A DNA stretch of 64,000 bases from an uncultured Butyricimonas sp. GTDB lineage: Bacteria; Bacteroidota; Bacteroidia; Bacteroidales; Marinifilaceae. The position numbers and the translations under genes were made by a program. The DNA lies in NCBI GenBank assembly GCA_944320555.1, contig CALUHX010000003.1:1-64000 (forward strand). The letters are read 5' to 3'. The first letter of the stretch is position 1; each line of letters opens with the position of its first letter. Of this stretch, positions 8,066 through 18,656 are shown piece after piece. The notes below the pieces were generated by a model that saw only the letters and a program-made list of their open reading frames with translations, had not been told where the DNA came from and made no database searches.

Positions 8066-8638
8066 TTATTCCCCCACCACGACTTTGGCAAAGCGTATCA
8101 CTTTGTCATTCAAATAATATCCTTTTTGGACACAATCTATCACTTTCCCTTTCAACTCGGGAGCCGGTGCCGGAATCAGCGTCACGGCCTCGTGGAGGTC
8201 GGTGTCGAAATCCGCTCCCGCGGTGGGGATTTCCTTCACGCCGTTTTGAGCCAGGAACTCCTTGAAATTGGCGTAAATCAAATCCACGCCCGCCTTCAAG
8301 GCAGCCACGTCCGTGGCGGTGTCCATGCTTTGCAGGGCCCGCTCGAAATTGTCCACGACGGGCAGCACGTTGAGGAGCACTTGCTCGCCGGCGGATTTCG
8401 TCAGTTCCATCTTCTCTTTCAGGGTGCGCTTCCGGTAATTGTCGAACTCGGCGGAGAGGCGCAGGTACTTGTCGTTCATCTCCGCCAGTTTGCGGCCCAT
8501 TTCCTCCACTTTTTCTTCCTCTTTGGAAAGCGTTTGCCCGCCTTGGGTCTCACTCGTCTTGTTCTCGTCTCCGGATGTCTTCACTTCCTTTTCCTCCTTC
8601 GCCTCCTTTTCAGGAGTTATATTTTTGTCTTTTGCCAT
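8066..8638 (-). CDS. grpE: Nucleotide exchange factor GrpE
   Basis: Releases ADP from DnaK. The 190-residue protein has an acidic/lysine-rich disordered start (KEAKEEKEVKTSGDENK), a long coiled coil (about 45-95, ending RLSAEFDNYRKRTLKEK) and the compact beta domain ending in VIDCVQKGYYLNDKVIRFAKV, the conserved GrpE C-terminal signature. First gene of the grpE-dnaJ operon. The upstream region contains several TTGGCA/TGCCAA half-sites (8681-8760) that may carry its heat-shock control. Confidence 0.96.
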   Translation of the reverse strand: MAKDKNITPEKEAKEEKEVKTSGDENKTSETQGGQTLSKEEEKVEEMGRKLAEMNDKYLRLSAEFDNYRKRTLKEKMELTKSAGEQVLLNVLPVVDNFERALQSMDTATDVAALKAGVDLIYANFKEFLAQNGVKEIPTAGADFDTDLHEAVTLIPAPAPELKGKVIDCVQKGYYLNDKVIRFAKVVVGE

Positions 8639-8680
8639 ATCTTTGTTTTTTAATTACACTCTATCAACTATCCACCTGTT

Positions 8681-8760
8681 TACAAATTCTCTGCCAAAAG
8701 GACGGTTTGCCATATTGGCAACGAGGAGCGGTGACAGATTGGCACGAATGGCAGTCCGTC
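8681..8760 (-). promoter_or_regulatory. TTGGCA half-site cluster before grpE
   Basis: In the minus-strand sense, TTGGCAGAGAATTTGTA (8697-8681) resembles a sigma-54 -24/-12 promoter with one mismatch in the -12 GC. Further upstream are an inverted pair TTGCCA/TGGCAA with 3-base spacer (8707-8721) and two more copies (plus-strand TTGGCA near 8738 and TGGCA near 8748). No CIRCE element is seen. A role in heat-shock control is inference. Confidence 0.35.
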
Positions 8761-9456
8761 TCACAACGTCCCCTCGTCGGCAAAGCTGTAATAGCCGCCA
8801 AGGCACACTATCAGATGGTCCAAAAGGTTAATGTCCAACAGTTTTCCGGCTTCCCGCACTTTCTTGGTCAACGCCATGTCCTGCGGACTGGGCCGCAAAT
8901 TGCCGCTGGGATGGTTGTGGGCAATCACTATCGCCGACGCCCTCGACTCCAAGACCCGCCGGAAAAGCATGCGCACATCAATCATCGTGCCATCCCATCC
9001 ACCGGAGAACAAGCGCTCGCATCCCTTGACACGGCATCCCACGCTCAGGAGCACGACCCAAAATTCCTCGTGGTCCAAGTCGGACATCCGGGGACGCAGG
9101 TAGTTGTAAATGTCCAGGCTCGTGTTCAAGACGGGCGATTCTCCGGCTTCCGCCAAAGCCCTGCGCCTGCCCAGCTCCATCGCCGCAATCACAGCCGCGG
9201 CCTTGGCCAACCCCATCCCCTTGTAACGGGAAGATAGCTCATCCAAGGAGAGACGGGCAAGACGGTTCAAGTCGTTGCCGCAGTCGGCAAGGATGCGGCG
9301 GGCAAGATCCAAAGCCGACTCTCCTCCCGAACCGGAACGCAGCAGAATGGCCAGCAGTTCGTTCGTGGAAAGGGCGGAGGCCCCTTTGACCGCCATTTTC
9401 TCCCGCGGCCTGTCATCTTCCGACCACGAGCTGATTGGTATGTATTCGTTTCCCAT
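8761..9456 (-). CDS. radC: RadC/JAB-domain protein
   Basis: A 231-residue member of the RadC family. The N-terminal half carries a helix-hairpin-helix-like region (LSTNELLAILLRSG, GMGLAKAAAVIAAMELGRR) and the C-terminal half the JAB/MPN metalloprotease-like fold with the metal motif HNHPSGNLRPSPQD. The historical link to DNA repair is doubtful and the true substrate is unknown. Complete and of normal length. It ends 122 bases before the grpE start, reading the same way, but with the half-site cluster in between. Confidence 0.92.
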   Translation of the reverse strand: MGNEYIPISSWSEDDRPREKMAVKGASALSTNELLAILLRSGSGGESALDLARRILADCGNDLNRLARLSLDELSSRYKGMGLAKAAAVIAAMELGRRRALAEAGESPVLNTSLDIYNYLRPRMSDLDHEEFWVVLLSVGCRVKGCERLFSGGWDGTMIDVRMLFRRVLESRASAIVIAHNHPSGNLRPSPQDMALTKKVREAGKLLDINLLDHLIVCLGGYYSFADEGTL

Positions 9457-9488
9457 GCGCGCCGTGTTTTTATGTCATCTCATCAAAA

Positions 9489-9562
9489 AACAAGACATCT
9501 TGAGAAACAAGCCCTCAAGATATCTATAAAACAATAAAGGTAACATCTTTGTGATTGTTACC
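9489..9562 (-). terminator. Two tandem terminator hairpins after rpsT
   Basis: In minus-strand sense, GGTAACA/TGTTACC (9562-9539) is followed by TTTATTGTTTT, and ATCTTGAG/CTCAAGAT (9521-9497) by GTCTTGTTTTTT. Together they should end the tRNA-rpsT transcript before radC. Confidence 0.65.
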
Positions 9563-9589
9563 TTGTATCTTTACTAATAATCAAATAGC

Positions 9590-9841
9590 TTACAGGTTGT
9601 TCACGTGCAACGCCAACTTGGAAGTGATATTTGCAGCCTTGTTCTTGTGAATGATGTTTCTTTTAGCCAATTTAGCCAACATGGACTCCACCTTGGGGAG
9701 CATTGCCATGGCCTCATTCTTGTCCGTCATCATGCGCAACTTACGCACAGCATTTCTCGCCGTCTTCGCATAATAACGGTTGTGCAATCTTCTCTTTTCT
9801 GCTTGCCGTATTCTTTTTTTTGCCGATTGATGATTCGCCAT
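9590..9841 (-). CDS. rpsT: 30S ribosomal protein S20
   Basis: Primary 16S rRNA-binding protein of the small subunit. The 83 residues start [18 protein letters not shown] and show the typical all-helical, Lys/Arg-rich S20 composition up to LALHVNNL. It lies 26 bases after tRNA-Glu(UUC) and probably shares the promoter at 10077-10047 with both tRNA genes. Confidence 0.97.
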   Translation of the reverse strand: MANHQSAKKRIRQAEKRRLHNRYYAKTARNAVRKLRMMTDKNEAMAMLPKVESMLAKLAKRNIIHKNKAANITSKLALHVNNL

Positions 9842-9867
9842 CTCTTTAATAATTTAATTCAACTTTG

Positions 9868-9939
9868 TAGCCCGTACGAGAATCGAACTCGTGTTTCAAG
9901 AATGAAAATCTTGCGTCCTAACCCCTAGACGAACGGGCC
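9868..9939 (-). tRNA. tRNA-Glu (anticodon UUC)
   Basis: 72-nt cloverleaf. Acceptor GGCCCGT pairs with ACGGGCT, anticodon stem CAAGA/TCTTG encloses TTTTCAT (anticodon TTC), and the T arm is CGAGTTCGATTCTCG. The CCA end is not encoded. Confidence 0.95.
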
Positions 9940-9955
9940 GTCTTTATCACGCTTG

Positions 9956-10027
9956 TAGCCCATACGAGAATCGAACTCGTGTTTTAAGAATGAGAATCTT
10001 ACGTCCTAACCCCTAGACGAATGGGCC
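9956..10027 (-). tRNA. tRNA-Glu (anticodon CUC)
   Basis: 72-nt cloverleaf nearly identical to its neighbour 16 bases away. Acceptor GGCCCAT pairs with ATGGGCT; anticodon stem TAAGA/TCTTA encloses TTCTCAT, so the anticodon is CTC, reading GAG. Compensated changes (C-G to T-A in both stems) point to an old functional duplicate. Confidence 0.93.
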
Positions 10028-10046
10028 ATTGTTGGTTTTGCGGTTG

Positions 10047-10077
10047 CAAATATACGGCATTTTTCATTCCCGCCAAA
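10047..10077 (-). promoter_or_regulatory. Promoter of the tRNA-Glu pair and rpsT
   Basis: TTTG (10077-10074), 19-base spacer, TATATTTG (10054-10047); transcription would begin about 13 bases before the first tRNA. Confidence 0.7.
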
Positions 10078-10225
10078 CAATTCGCAAAGAATATTTTTCA
10101 AATAACAGCAAACAAATCAACAAACACATGATTATTAACATAATACACCACAACAACCAAATCCGATTTTCTGCGGACTGGCACAGTTTTTCCCTTTTTC
10201 GCACCCTACTTTTATTGAGTTTTCG

Positions 10226-10233
10226 TACTTTTG
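10226..10233 (+). promoter_or_regulatory. -7 promoter box of rsmI
   Basis: TACTTTTG fits TAnnTTTG, 30 bases before the ATG at 10264. No clear TTTG at -33. The 10078-10225 stretch upstream shows nothing else recognisable. Confidence 0.5.
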
Positions 10234-10263
10234 CCATACAAAAACAACCAAGTTTTTCAATTT

Positions 10264-10938
10264 ATGGCGAAACTTTATCTCGTTCCGACACCTGTCGGGA
10301 ACCTTGAGGACATCACATTAAGGGCCCTACGCATATTGAAGGAAGTCCAACTGGTCCTTGCCGAAGACACGCGGACTTCGTCCGTACTGATGAAGCATTA
10401 CGGCATCGGCACCCCGTTATTGTCGCATCACAAATTCAACGAGCACCAACAAGTGGAGCGCATCGCGGAGCGCATCGAGAAAGGGGAAGACGTGGCGCTT
10501 ATCAGCGACGCAGGCACCCCCGGCATCAGCGACCCCGGCTTTTTGCTCGTGCGCACATGCGTGGAACATGGCATTGAGACGGAATGCCTCCCCGGGGCGA
10601 CAGCTTTCGTCCCCGCTTTGGTGAACTCCGGCTTTCCCTGTGACCGCTTCTGTTTTGAGGGTTTCCTGCCCCAAAAGAAGGGACGGTTGACGAAATTCCG
10701 CCAACTGGCCGAGGAAGAGCGTACCATGATTTTCTACGAGTCGCCGTTCCGGCTTGTGAAGACGCTGGAGCAGATGGCGGAACATTTCGGCGAAGAACGC
10801 CCCGCATGCGTGGCCCGCGAAATCAGTAAAATACACGAGGACTTCCAACGAGGCTCTCTCAAGGAACTCGCCGGGCATTTTAACGAAACGGGCGTGAAGG
10901 GAGAGATTGTTTTAATCGTGGCCGGGAAACGCCCGTGA
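10264..10938 (+). CDS. rsmI: 16S rRNA (cytidine-1402-2'-O)-methyltransferase
   Basis: Methylates the 2'-O of C1402 in the ribosomal P site using S-adenosylmethionine. The tetrapyrrole-methylase fold is plain: LYLVPTPVGNLEDITLRAL at the start, LAEDTRTSSVLMKHYGI, ISDAGTPGISDPGFLLV and GATAFVPALVNSGFP. The start MAKLYLVPTP at 10264 follows directly from the -7 box; an upstream TTG is inside that box. 224 residues; E. coli RsmI is about 286, so the C-terminal domain is short, as in other Bacteroidetes. Convergent with eno across a shared terminator. Confidence 0.93.
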   Translation: MAKLYLVPTPVGNLEDITLRALRILKEVQLVLAEDTRTSSVLMKHYGIGTPLLSHHKFNEHQQVERIAERIEKGEDVALISDAGTPGISDPGFLLVRTCVEHGIETECLPGATAFVPALVNSGFPCDRFCFEGFLPQKKGRLTKFRQLAEEERTMIFYESPFRLVKTLEQMAEHFGEERPACVAREISKIHEDFQRGSLKELAGHFNETGVKGEIVLIVAGKRP

Positions 10939-10959
10939 AACACCCGCCACATGAACAAG

Positions 10960-10992
10960 AAGCCCCGTCAACACGAAGGTCAACGGGGCTTT
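10960..10992. terminator. Bidirectional terminator between rsmI and eno
   Basis: AAGCCCCGT and ACGGGGCTT form a 9-bp stem; T residues follow on the plus strand (TTTG) and A/T runs are modest on the other. It sits between two converging genes. Confidence 0.65.
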
Positions 10993-11012
10993 GTCTCACA
11001 CTCGCTTTCTTA

Positions 11013-12395
<1,383 letters not shown>

Positions 12396-12413
12396 TCATA
12401 TTTCATCCAAGAT

Positions 12414-12911
12414 TTACTCTGCTTTGGCCGGAGTCTCTGACGCAGTCTCCACGGGAGCCTCTGCTGCCGGAGCCTCTTCCTTTTTGGCAGAAGAACTTCT
12501 TCTGCGGCGAGTAGTCTTCTTCACTTCTTCTTTCTTCACGTCCGTATACGTGGTGTTATAATCGACCAACTCGATCATACACATTTCAGCGTTGTCGCCC
12601 AAACGGTTACCCAACTTCAAAATACGCGTGTATCCGCCCGGACGGTTGGCGATTTTCTGAGCCACCTCTCCGAACAATTCAGACACGACTTCTTTTTGCC
12701 TGAGGTAAGAAAAGACGATTCTTCGAGAATGCGTCGTGTCCTCTTTGCTTTTTGTCAAGAGCGGCTCAACGTACAGTCTTAAGGCCTTAGCTTTAGCTAA
12801 TGTCGTTCGGATTCTCTTGTGAAGAATCAAAGAACAAGCCATATTCGAAAGCAATGCTTTTCTATGGGCACTCTTTCTGCCTAAGTGGTTTATTTTCCTA
12901 TTATGTCTCAT
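12414..12911 (-). CDS. rplQ: 50S ribosomal protein L17
   Basis: Large-subunit protein near the exit tunnel. Residues 1-125 are standard L17 ([20 protein letters not shown], then [19 protein letters not shown]). A tail of about 40 residues is added: a basic run [16 protein letters not shown], then Ala/Glu/Pro-rich sequence. E. coli L17 has 127 residues, so this 165-residue form carries an extension of the kind common in Bacteroidetes. Last gene of the array, 5 bases after rpoA. Confidence 0.96.
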   Translation of the reverse strand: MRHNRKINHLGRKSAHRKALLSNMACSLILHKRIRTTLAKAKALRLYVEPLLTKSKEDTTHSRRIVFSYLRQKEVVSELFGEVAQKIANRPGGYTRILKLGNRLGDNAEMCMIELVDYNTTYTDVKKEEVKKTTRRRRSSSAKKEEAPAAEAPVETASETPAKAE

Positions 12912-12916
12912 TTTAC

Positions 12917-13909
12917 TTATTCTTTGTCTAATTTATACTTGGCAACGTCCATACCGAATTCAAGGTTGTTAGCCTCCAACAAAGCTTCCAATTCCGTCAA
13001 AGATTTCTTTCCAAAGTTTCTGAACTTCAGCAAGTCGTTCTTGTTGAATTGAACAAGCTCACCCAATGTCTCTACTTCTGCCGACTTTAAGCAATTCAAG
13101 GCACGCACGGAAAGGTCCATGTCCACCAATTTGGTTTTCAACAATTGGCGCATATGCAAAACTTCCTCGTCAAACTCCTCATTTCCATATTTGTCTTCGG
13201 CCTCCAATGTGATCTTTTCATCCGAGAACAACATAAAATGATGAATCAATATTTTTGCGGCCTCCTTCAATGCGTCTGTCGGAGTAATAGAACCATCAGT
13301 CTCTATCTCGAAAAGAAGGCGCTCATAATCAGTCTTTCCTTCTACACGATAATTCTCCACCTCATATTTCACATTCCTAATCGGAGTGTAAATCGCATCA
13401 ATGGGAATAAATCCCATTTCCGCGTCCGCCGGCATGTTCTCTGCGGAAGGCACATAACCGCGTCCCTTTTGGATGGTCAATTCCATTTCAAGAGAGGTCG
13501 ACGGGTCCATGTTGCATATCACCAAGTCAGGATTAAGAATCTCAAAACTCTGAAGAACCTTGTTCAAATCCCCGGCCGTGAAAGCATCTTGTCCCGAAAC
13601 AACCGCAGTTACTTTTTCGGTCTCAACATCGTCTACTTTTCTCTTAAACCGAACTTGTTTCAAATTCAAAATGATTTCGGTCACATCCTCAATCACTCCT
13701 GGAATTGTCGCAAACTCGTGCTCTACACCTTGAATTTTAATTCCGGTAATCGCAAAGCCTTCCAAAGAAGACAACAAAATTCTACGTAAAGGATTACCTA
13801 TTGTGATACCATAACCAGGCTCCAACGGACGGAATTCGAATTTCCCGAATTTGTCCGACGACTCGAGCATGATTACTTTGTCCGGTTTCTGGAAAGCCAA
13901 TATTGCCAT
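12917..13909 (-). CDS. rpoA: RNA polymerase alpha subunit
   Basis: Dimer that nucleates RNA polymerase assembly and contacts upstream promoter DNA and activators. The N-terminal domain (about 1-230) has [20 protein letters not shown] and the dimerisation segments; the C-terminal domain (about 255-320) has the HhH motif [19 protein letters not shown]. 330 residues, close to the E. coli length of 329. Sits between rpsD and rplQ as in the alpha operon. Confidence 0.98.
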   Translation of the reverse strand: MAILAFQKPDKVIMLESSDKFGKFEFRPLEPGYGITIGNPLRRILLSSLEGFAITGIKIQGVEHEFATIPGVIEDVTEIILNLKQVRFKRKVDDVETEKVTAVVSGQDAFTAGDLNKVLQSFEILNPDLVICNMDPSTSLEMELTIQKGRGYVPSAENMPADAEMGFIPIDAIYTPIRNVKYEVENYRVEGKTDYERLLFEIETDGSITPTDALKEAAKILIHHFMLFSDEKITLEAEDKYGNEEFDEEVLHMRQLLKTKLVDMDLSVRALNCLKSAEVETLGELVQFNKNDLLKFRNFGKKSLTELEALLEANNLEFGMDVAKYKLDKE

Positions 13910-13923
13910 ATATACTAAATTTA

Positions 13924-14532
13924 TTACTTGGAATACAATTCTACGATTAACTGCTCTTTAATATTTTCCGGAATGTCTGTTCTGTCCGGAATATTAAGTA
14001 GCTTTCCGCTCATGGAAGCCGCATCCCATTCCAACCAAGAATATTTGCTGCTTCTATTACCTCTTAGGGACTCGTTAATCACCTCCAAGGCCTTGGATTT
14101 CTCTCTCACAGCAACAATGTCTCCCGGACGAATGTTGCACGAAGGAATATTGCATACATGTCCGTTCACCGTTATGTGCCTGTGAGAAACTAATTGACGG
14201 GCAGCGGCTCTCGTGGGAGCGATTCCCAAACGATAGACAATGTTATCCAAGCGACACTCCAACAATTGAAGCAGGATTTCACCCGTAACACCTTTCTTGC
14301 TTTCAGCTTTTTCAAACAAGATTCGGAATTGTCTTTCCAACAAGCCGTAAGTATATTTTGCCTTTTGCTTTTCCCTCAATTGAGTTCCGTACTCAGAAAT
14401 TTTTTTCCGGCGGTGGGCCGCTCCATGCTGTCCGGGAGGATAATTCTTATGTTCCAACACTTTATCCGGTCCAAAAATGGGCTCACCAAATTTTCTTGCT
14501 ATCTTAGACTTCGGTCCTGTATATCTAGCCAT
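13924..14532 (-). CDS. rpsD: 30S ribosomal protein S4
   Basis: Binds the 5' domain of 16S rRNA early in assembly and can act as translational repressor in other bacteria. 202 residues, with the S4 RNA-binding domain around 92-155 ([28 protein letters not shown]). The N-terminus [17 protein letters not shown] lacks the zinc-binding CxxC pattern found in some S4 proteins, so this is the cysteine-free form. 14 bases upstream of rpoA. Confidence 0.97.
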   Translation of the reverse strand: MARYTGPKSKIARKFGEPIFGPDKVLEHKNYPPGQHGAAHRRKKISEYGTQLREKQKAKYTYGLLERQFRILFEKAESKKGVTGEILLQLLECRLDNIVYRLGIAPTRAAARQLVSHRHITVNGHVCNIPSCNIRPGDIVAVREKSKALEVINESLRGNRSSKYSWLEWDAASMSGKLLNIPDRTDIPENIKEQLIVELYSK

Positions 14533-14566
14533 CTCTATTTGATTTAAAAATTAAACCCAAAATTAA

Positions 14567-14956
14567 TTATACTCTTCTCCGTTTGGGAGGACGACATCCA
14601 TTATGCGGAAGCGGGGTCACATCTACAATTTCAGCAACTTCGATTCCACAAGCGTGGATTGCGCGGATTGCGGACTCTCTTCCATTACCCGGACCTTTGA
14701 CATATACCTTTACTTTTCTCATCCCCAAATCAAAAGCGACTTTGCCACAATCCGTGGCCGCCATCTGAGCCGCATAGGGGGTGTTTTTCTTCGATCCTCT
14801 AAATCCCATCTTACCTGCGGACGACCAAGAAATGACTTGGCCGCTAGAATTCGTCATCGAGATAATGATGTTATTAAAAGATGAATGTACGTGTGCTTGT
14901 CCCACGGCCTCTACTTTAACTAGCCGTTTCTTACTTGATGTAGACTTCTTTGCCAT
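14567..14956 (-). CDS. rpsK: 30S ribosomal protein S11
   Basis: Lines the mRNA path at the platform with S7 and S18. 129 residues with conserved [39 protein letters not shown] and the C-terminal [18 protein letters not shown]. Confidence 0.97.
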   Translation of the reverse strand: MAKKSTSSKKRLVKVEAVGQAHVHSSFNNIIISMTNSSGQVISWSSAGKMGFRGSKKNTPYAAQMAATDCGKVAFDLGMRKVKVYVKGPGNGRESAIRAIHACGIEVAEIVDVTPLPHNGCRPPKRRRV

Positions 14957-14974
14957 AATTCAATCTCTAATCAA

Positions 14975-15352
14975 TTATTTCGTTGCCTTTTTCTTGTTAG
15001 CAACAGTTTTCTTTTTACCCTTTCTCGTACGGGCGTTGTTCTTCGTGCTTTGTCCTCTCACAGGGAGTCCAAGACGATGCCTTATTCCCCGATAACAACC
15101 GATATCCATCAGCCGTTTGATGTTCATCTGAATGGACGACCTCAACTCTCCTTCTACCTTGTACTCTGTGTTGATAATCTGACGTACGGCAGCTAGTTGA
15201 TCATCATTCCAATCTTTCACCTTAATGTCAAAATCGATGCCGGCCTTTTCTAATATGGTCCTGGCACTACTTCTACCTATACCAAAGATATAGGTCAGAG
15301 CTATTTCCCCTCTCTTGTTCGAGGGCAAATCTACACCAACGATTCTAGCCAT
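14975..15352 (-). CDS. rpsM: 30S ribosomal protein S13
   Basis: Head protein that forms bridges to the 50S subunit and contacts P-site tRNA. 125 residues: [20 protein letters not shown], the helix-two-turn-helix region, [17 protein letters not shown] and a Lys-rich tail ([15 protein letters not shown]). Confidence 0.97.
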   Translation of the reverse strand: MARIVGVDLPSNKRGEIALTYIFGIGRSSARTILEKAGIDFDIKVKDWNDDQLAAVRQIINTEYKVEGELRSSIQMNIKRLMDIGCYRGIRHRLGLPVRGQSTKNNARTRKGKKKTVANKKKATK

Positions 15353-15387
15353 AAATCTCTTTTACTCGTTATACTTTAAATTAATAA

Positions 15388-15504
15388 TCAACCCTGACGT
15401 TGTTTAAACTTCGGGTTCTTTTTGCAAATGACGTACAAAACGCCTTTTCTTCTTACAATTTTACAATCAGCACTGCGCTTCTTGATAGATGCTCTTACCT
15501 TCAT
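15388..15504 (-). CDS. rpmJ: 50S ribosomal protein L36
   Basis: A 38-residue protein: start [10 protein letters not shown], then [15 protein letters not shown] and end NPKFKQRQG. Of the zinc-ribbon ligands of classical L36 only two cysteines remain (positions 14 and 27) and the usual first cysteine and histidine are absent, so it is probably a zinc-independent version. It is too short for most gene finders but stands in the normal position between infA and rpsM. Confidence 0.95.
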   Translation of the reverse strand: MKVRASIKKRSADCKIVRRKGVLYVICKKNPKFKQRQG

Positions 15505-15515
15505 CGCTAAACAAT

Positions 15516-15737
15516 TTAATTTTTATACCTGAAAGTTATCCGCCCTTTCGTGAGATCATAAGGTGACATGTCAACCCTCACCCTGTCTCCCGGAAGGATT
15601 TTTATGTAATGCATCCGCATCTTACCCGATATGTGGGCTGTTATCACATGCCCATTCTCAAGTTCGACACGGAACATCGCATTAGATAATGCTTCTGTTA
15701 TTACTCCATCTTGCTCTATAGACGGCTGTTTCGCCAT
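15516..15737 (-). CDS. infA: Translation initiation factor IF-1
   Basis: OB-fold factor that blocks the ribosomal A site during initiation. 73 residues: [60 protein letters not shown]. Six bases after map, 11 before rpmJ. Confidence 0.97.
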   Translation of the reverse strand: MAKQPSIEQDGVITEALSNAMFRVELENGHVITAHISGKMRMHYIKILPGDRVRVDMSPYDLTKGRITFRYKN

Positions 15738-15743
15738 GCTTTT

Positions 15744-16517
15744 TCAGTTTAAAAGATTATCCTCAATAAATTCAAACGTCGATAATATATCTGCTTCTCC
15801 TTTCCCCACCGCCACGGTATGCTCAAAATGAGCCGCAGGCAATTGATCCCGCGTCGCCATTGTCCACCCGTCTGTCTTACGACTTACTCCTCGCTCCCCC
15901 AAATTTATTATCGGCTCTATGGCAATGACCATTCCAGTCTTCAACTTGCACCCTTGTCCCTCTCTCCCATAATTCGGAATTTGAGGTTCTTCATGCAAAC
16001 TCCTTCCCACGCCATGGCCAACCAACTCCTTCACGACAGAAAAACCATTCGCTTCCGCATGAGACTGTATGGCATGACCGATATCTCCCACTCGCTTTCC
16101 CGCCACCGCCTGCCCAATCCCTAAAGCCAAGCAATGTCTCGTCACCTGCAAAAGCTTTTTCACCTCCTCACTAATCTCTCCTACTGCAAAAGTATAGGCG
16201 CTGTCGCCATAAAAACCATTCTTCACAACTCCGCAATCAACAGATACGATATCACCTTCTTTCAAACACCGGGAAGAGGGGATTCCATGCACAACCTCGT
16301 CATTTATCGAAATGCAAAGCGTGTTCGGAAATCCTCCTTGACCAAGAAAACCGGGAATGCCCCCCTCCGAACGGATAAAATCTTCCGCAATTTCATCCAG
16401 CTCTAACGTGGAAACACCCGGAAGAATATGTTTAGATATTTCTCCCAGTGTCTTTCCAACTAAGCGGTTGCTTTCTCGCAATAACTCAATCTCCTCCTGT
16501 GTCTTCAAAAAAATCAT
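15744..16517 (-). CDS. map: Methionine aminopeptidase, type I
   Basis: Removes the initiator methionine from new proteins whose second residue is small. 257 residues with the five metal ligands: two aspartates in SVDCGVVKNGFYGDSAYTF, histidine in ELVGHGVGRSLHEEPQIPNY, glutamate in MVIAIEPI, and glutamate in AAHFEHTVAV. Located between secY and infA, its usual place in spc-type gene orders. Confidence 0.96.
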   Translation of the reverse strand: MIFLKTQEEIELLRESNRLVGKTLGEISKHILPGVSTLELDEIAEDFIRSEGGIPGFLGQGGFPNTLCISINDEVVHGIPSSRCLKEGDIVSVDCGVVKNGFYGDSAYTFAVGEISEEVKKLLQVTRHCLALGIGQAVAGKRVGDIGHAIQSHAEANGFSVVKELVGHGVGRSLHEEPQIPNYGREGQGCKLKTGMVIAIEPIINLGERGVSRKTDGWTMATRDQLPAAHFEHTVAVGKGEADILSTFEFIEDNLLN

Positions 16518-16540
16518 GCCGCAAAATTACAAATTATTTT

Positions 16541-17881
16541 TCAATACGCAGCAGGTCCTCCAGGATTTCTACCCTTGATACGTCCAGACTTCATTAATCC
16601 ATCATAATGACGCATCAACAAATGAGATTCTATCTGTTGCAATGTATCCAACACGACTCCCACAAGAATCAACAACGAGGTCCCTCCATAAAATTGTGCG
16701 AACTGCTGGTTAACGCCCGCAATCTGAGCAAATGCCGGCAATATCGCCACAATTCCCAAGAATATAGACCCCGGTAAGGTGATTCTAGACATTATCGTGT
16801 CCAAAAACTCCATCGTCTTCCTGCCTGGCTTCACTCCCGGAATAAATCCGCCATTCTTCTTCATGTCCTCCGACATTTGCATCGGATTCACAGTGATTGC
16901 GGTATAGAAATAAGTGAATGCGACAATCAACACAAAGAAAGTGAAGTTATACCAAAAGCCGGTGAAATTAGAAAAAGCAGCAGCAAAACCAGACAAAGAC
17001 TCCGAATTCGCATAGTTAATCAAGGAAACCGGCAACAACATGATGGCCTGGGCAAAAATAATAGGCATTACGCCTGCGGCGTTAATCTTCAATGGTATAT
17101 ATTGACGGACACCGCCATATTGCTTATTTCCCACTATTCTTTTCGCATATTGCACTGGCACTTTGCGCGTCCCTTGAACCAACAAAATAGACCCACAAAA
17201 TACCAAAAACAAAATAATCAACTCAATTAACAAAGCGACTAAACCGCCTCCTTGCTGAGTGACTCTCGAAGTAAGTTCTGCAAAAAATGCAAACGGCAAG
17301 CGGGCAATAATACCAATCATGATGATAATGGAAACTCCATTGCCAATCCCTTTGTCCGTAATCCTTTCTCCTAGCCACAAAACAAACATGGAACCTGCGG
17401 CCATGATGATTATTGAAGAAATTGTAAAGAAAGCTCCTTTAAGCATAAAAGCCTCGGCGGGCAATTGTGCATGCAAGTTCGTGAGATACGCAGAACCTTG
17501 TAAAATCAAGATTATCAAAGTAAGATACCGCGTAATTTGATTGATTTTGCGACGGCCGCTCTCCCCTTCTTTCTGTAAACGTTGAAAATAAGGAACAGCT
17601 ATCCCTAACAACTGCACCACAATCGAGGCGGAAATATAAGGCATAATTCCCAAGGCAAAAACGGACGCGTTTGAAAATGCTCCTCCCGAAAACATGTCCA
17701 ACAAGCCCAAAACGCCACTTGCGGTCTGATCTTTCAAGGCTTGCAACTGATGAGGATCAATACCCGGTAATACTACTTCTGTTCCTAATCTATAAACGAG
17801 AATAAGCCCAAGCGTAGTTAAAATCCTAGTCCTGAGCTCCTCGATTTTCCAAATGTTCTTTAAAGTATCAAATAACTTCAT
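16541..17881 (-). CDS. secY: Protein translocase subunit SecY
   Basis: Channel subunit of the Sec translocon in the inner membrane. 446 residues with ten hydrophobic segments; recognisable features are RILTTLGLILVYRLGTEVVLPG at the first segment, the plug-region MFSGGAFSNASVFALGIMPY and the conserved cytosolic loop GFIPGVKPGRKTMEFLD. A 100-base gap separates it from rplO, the largest in the second half of the array, and contains a possible promoter box. Confidence 0.97.
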   Translation of the reverse strand: MKLFDTLKNIWKIEELRTRILTTLGLILVYRLGTEVVLPGIDPHQLQALKDQTASGVLGLLDMFSGGAFSNASVFALGIMPYISASIVVQLLGIAVPYFQRLQKEGESGRRKINQITRYLTLIILILQGSAYLTNLHAQLPAEAFMLKGAFFTISSIIIMAAGSMFVLWLGERITDKGIGNGVSIIIMIGIIARLPFAFFAELTSRVTQQGGGLVALLIELIILFLVFCGSILLVQGTRKVPVQYAKRIVGNKQYGGVRQYIPLKINAAGVMPIIFAQAIMLLPVSLINYANSESLSGFAAAFSNFTGFWYNFTFFVLIVAFTYFYTAITVNPMQMSEDMKKNGGFIPGVKPGRKTMEFLDTIMSRITLPGSIFLGIVAILPAFAQIAGVNQQFAQFYGGTSLLILVGVVLDTLQQIESHLLMRHYDGLMKSGRIKGRNPGGPAAY

Positions 17882-17928
17882 ACGTCTTTCTTTTAAGGCA
17901 TTAAATCTGGGTCGTATTAAAATTGCTT

Positions 17929-17936
17929 CAAAAATA
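17929..17936 (-). promoter_or_regulatory. Possible internal promoter box before secY
   Basis: TATTTTTG fits TAnnTTTG in minus-strand sense, 48 bases before the secY start. A GTTG lies 18 bases further upstream. Tentative. Confidence 0.3.
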
Positions 17937-17981
17937 GTAAATCTATTTTGAAAACAACTTTAATAACCCAAATTTTTAATC

Positions 17982-18428
17982 TTACAACTTAACTACCGTT
18001 CCTCCCACAGCCTCAATAGCCTCCACCGCTTTGGCGGAAAAAGCGTCAGCCTTAACCTCTAGCTTCGTCGTCAAAGTGCCATCTCCCAATATTTTAAGAA
18101 GATCGTTCTTCGACATCAAACCGGCCTGAATCAAAACGTCTTTATCAATCATTGTAAGATTATTCTTTTCTGCCAATTCTTGTAGCATGCCGACATTAAT
18201 GGCTTTATACTCTATCCTGTTGATATTCTTGAAGCCAAACTTCGGCAAACGTCTTTGCAACGGCATTTGGCCTCCCTCAAAACCAATCTTGGACTTAAAT
18301 CCCGATCTAGATTTAGCCCCCTTATGTCCTCTCGTAGAAGTACCTCCTTTTCCTGAGCCTTGGCCTCGACCAATCCGTTTCACCTTGTGTGTTGATCCGG
18401 CTGCAGGTTTCAAGTTACTTAAATCCAT
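17982..18428 (-). CDS. rplO: 50S ribosomal protein L15
   Basis: Late-assembly protein that reaches into 23S rRNA. 148 residues with the Gly/Arg-rich N-terminal extension (RIGRGQGSGKGGTSTRGHKG) and GFEGGQMPLQRRLPKFGF. Confidence 0.97.
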   Translation of the reverse strand: MDLSNLKPAAGSTHKVKRIGRGQGSGKGGTSTRGHKGAKSRSGFKSKIGFEGGQMPLQRRLPKFGFKNINRIEYKAINVGMLQELAEKNNLTMIDKDVLIQAGLMSKNDLLKILGDGTLTTKLEVKADAFSAKAVEAIEAVGGTVVKL

Positions 18429-18459
18429 CGTATACTAATTTAAAAAACAGGTTTAACAA

Positions 18460-18642
18460 TCATTTCACCTCTTCCACACGAACAAGGTGTCTCACTTTTG
18501 CGACCATGCCCAAGATTGGTGCATTAGCTTCATGCTCCACACTACTGCTAATTTTCCCTAATCCTAGCGCATCAAGAGTAGCCCGCTGGCGTTTGTCACG
18601 CCCGATTCTACTTCTTACCAAGGTAATTTTTATCTTTGCCAT
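18460..18642 (-). CDS. rpmD: 50S ribosomal protein L30
   Basis: 60-residue protein [20 protein letters not shown], with [16 protein letters not shown], typical of the short bacterial L30. Between rpsE (14 bases) and rplO (31 bases). Confidence 0.95.
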   Translation of the reverse strand: MAKIKITLVRSRIGRDKRQRATLDALGLGKISSSVEHEANAPILGMVAKVRHLVRVEEVK

Positions 18643-18656
18643 AGTCCGTACTTCTA

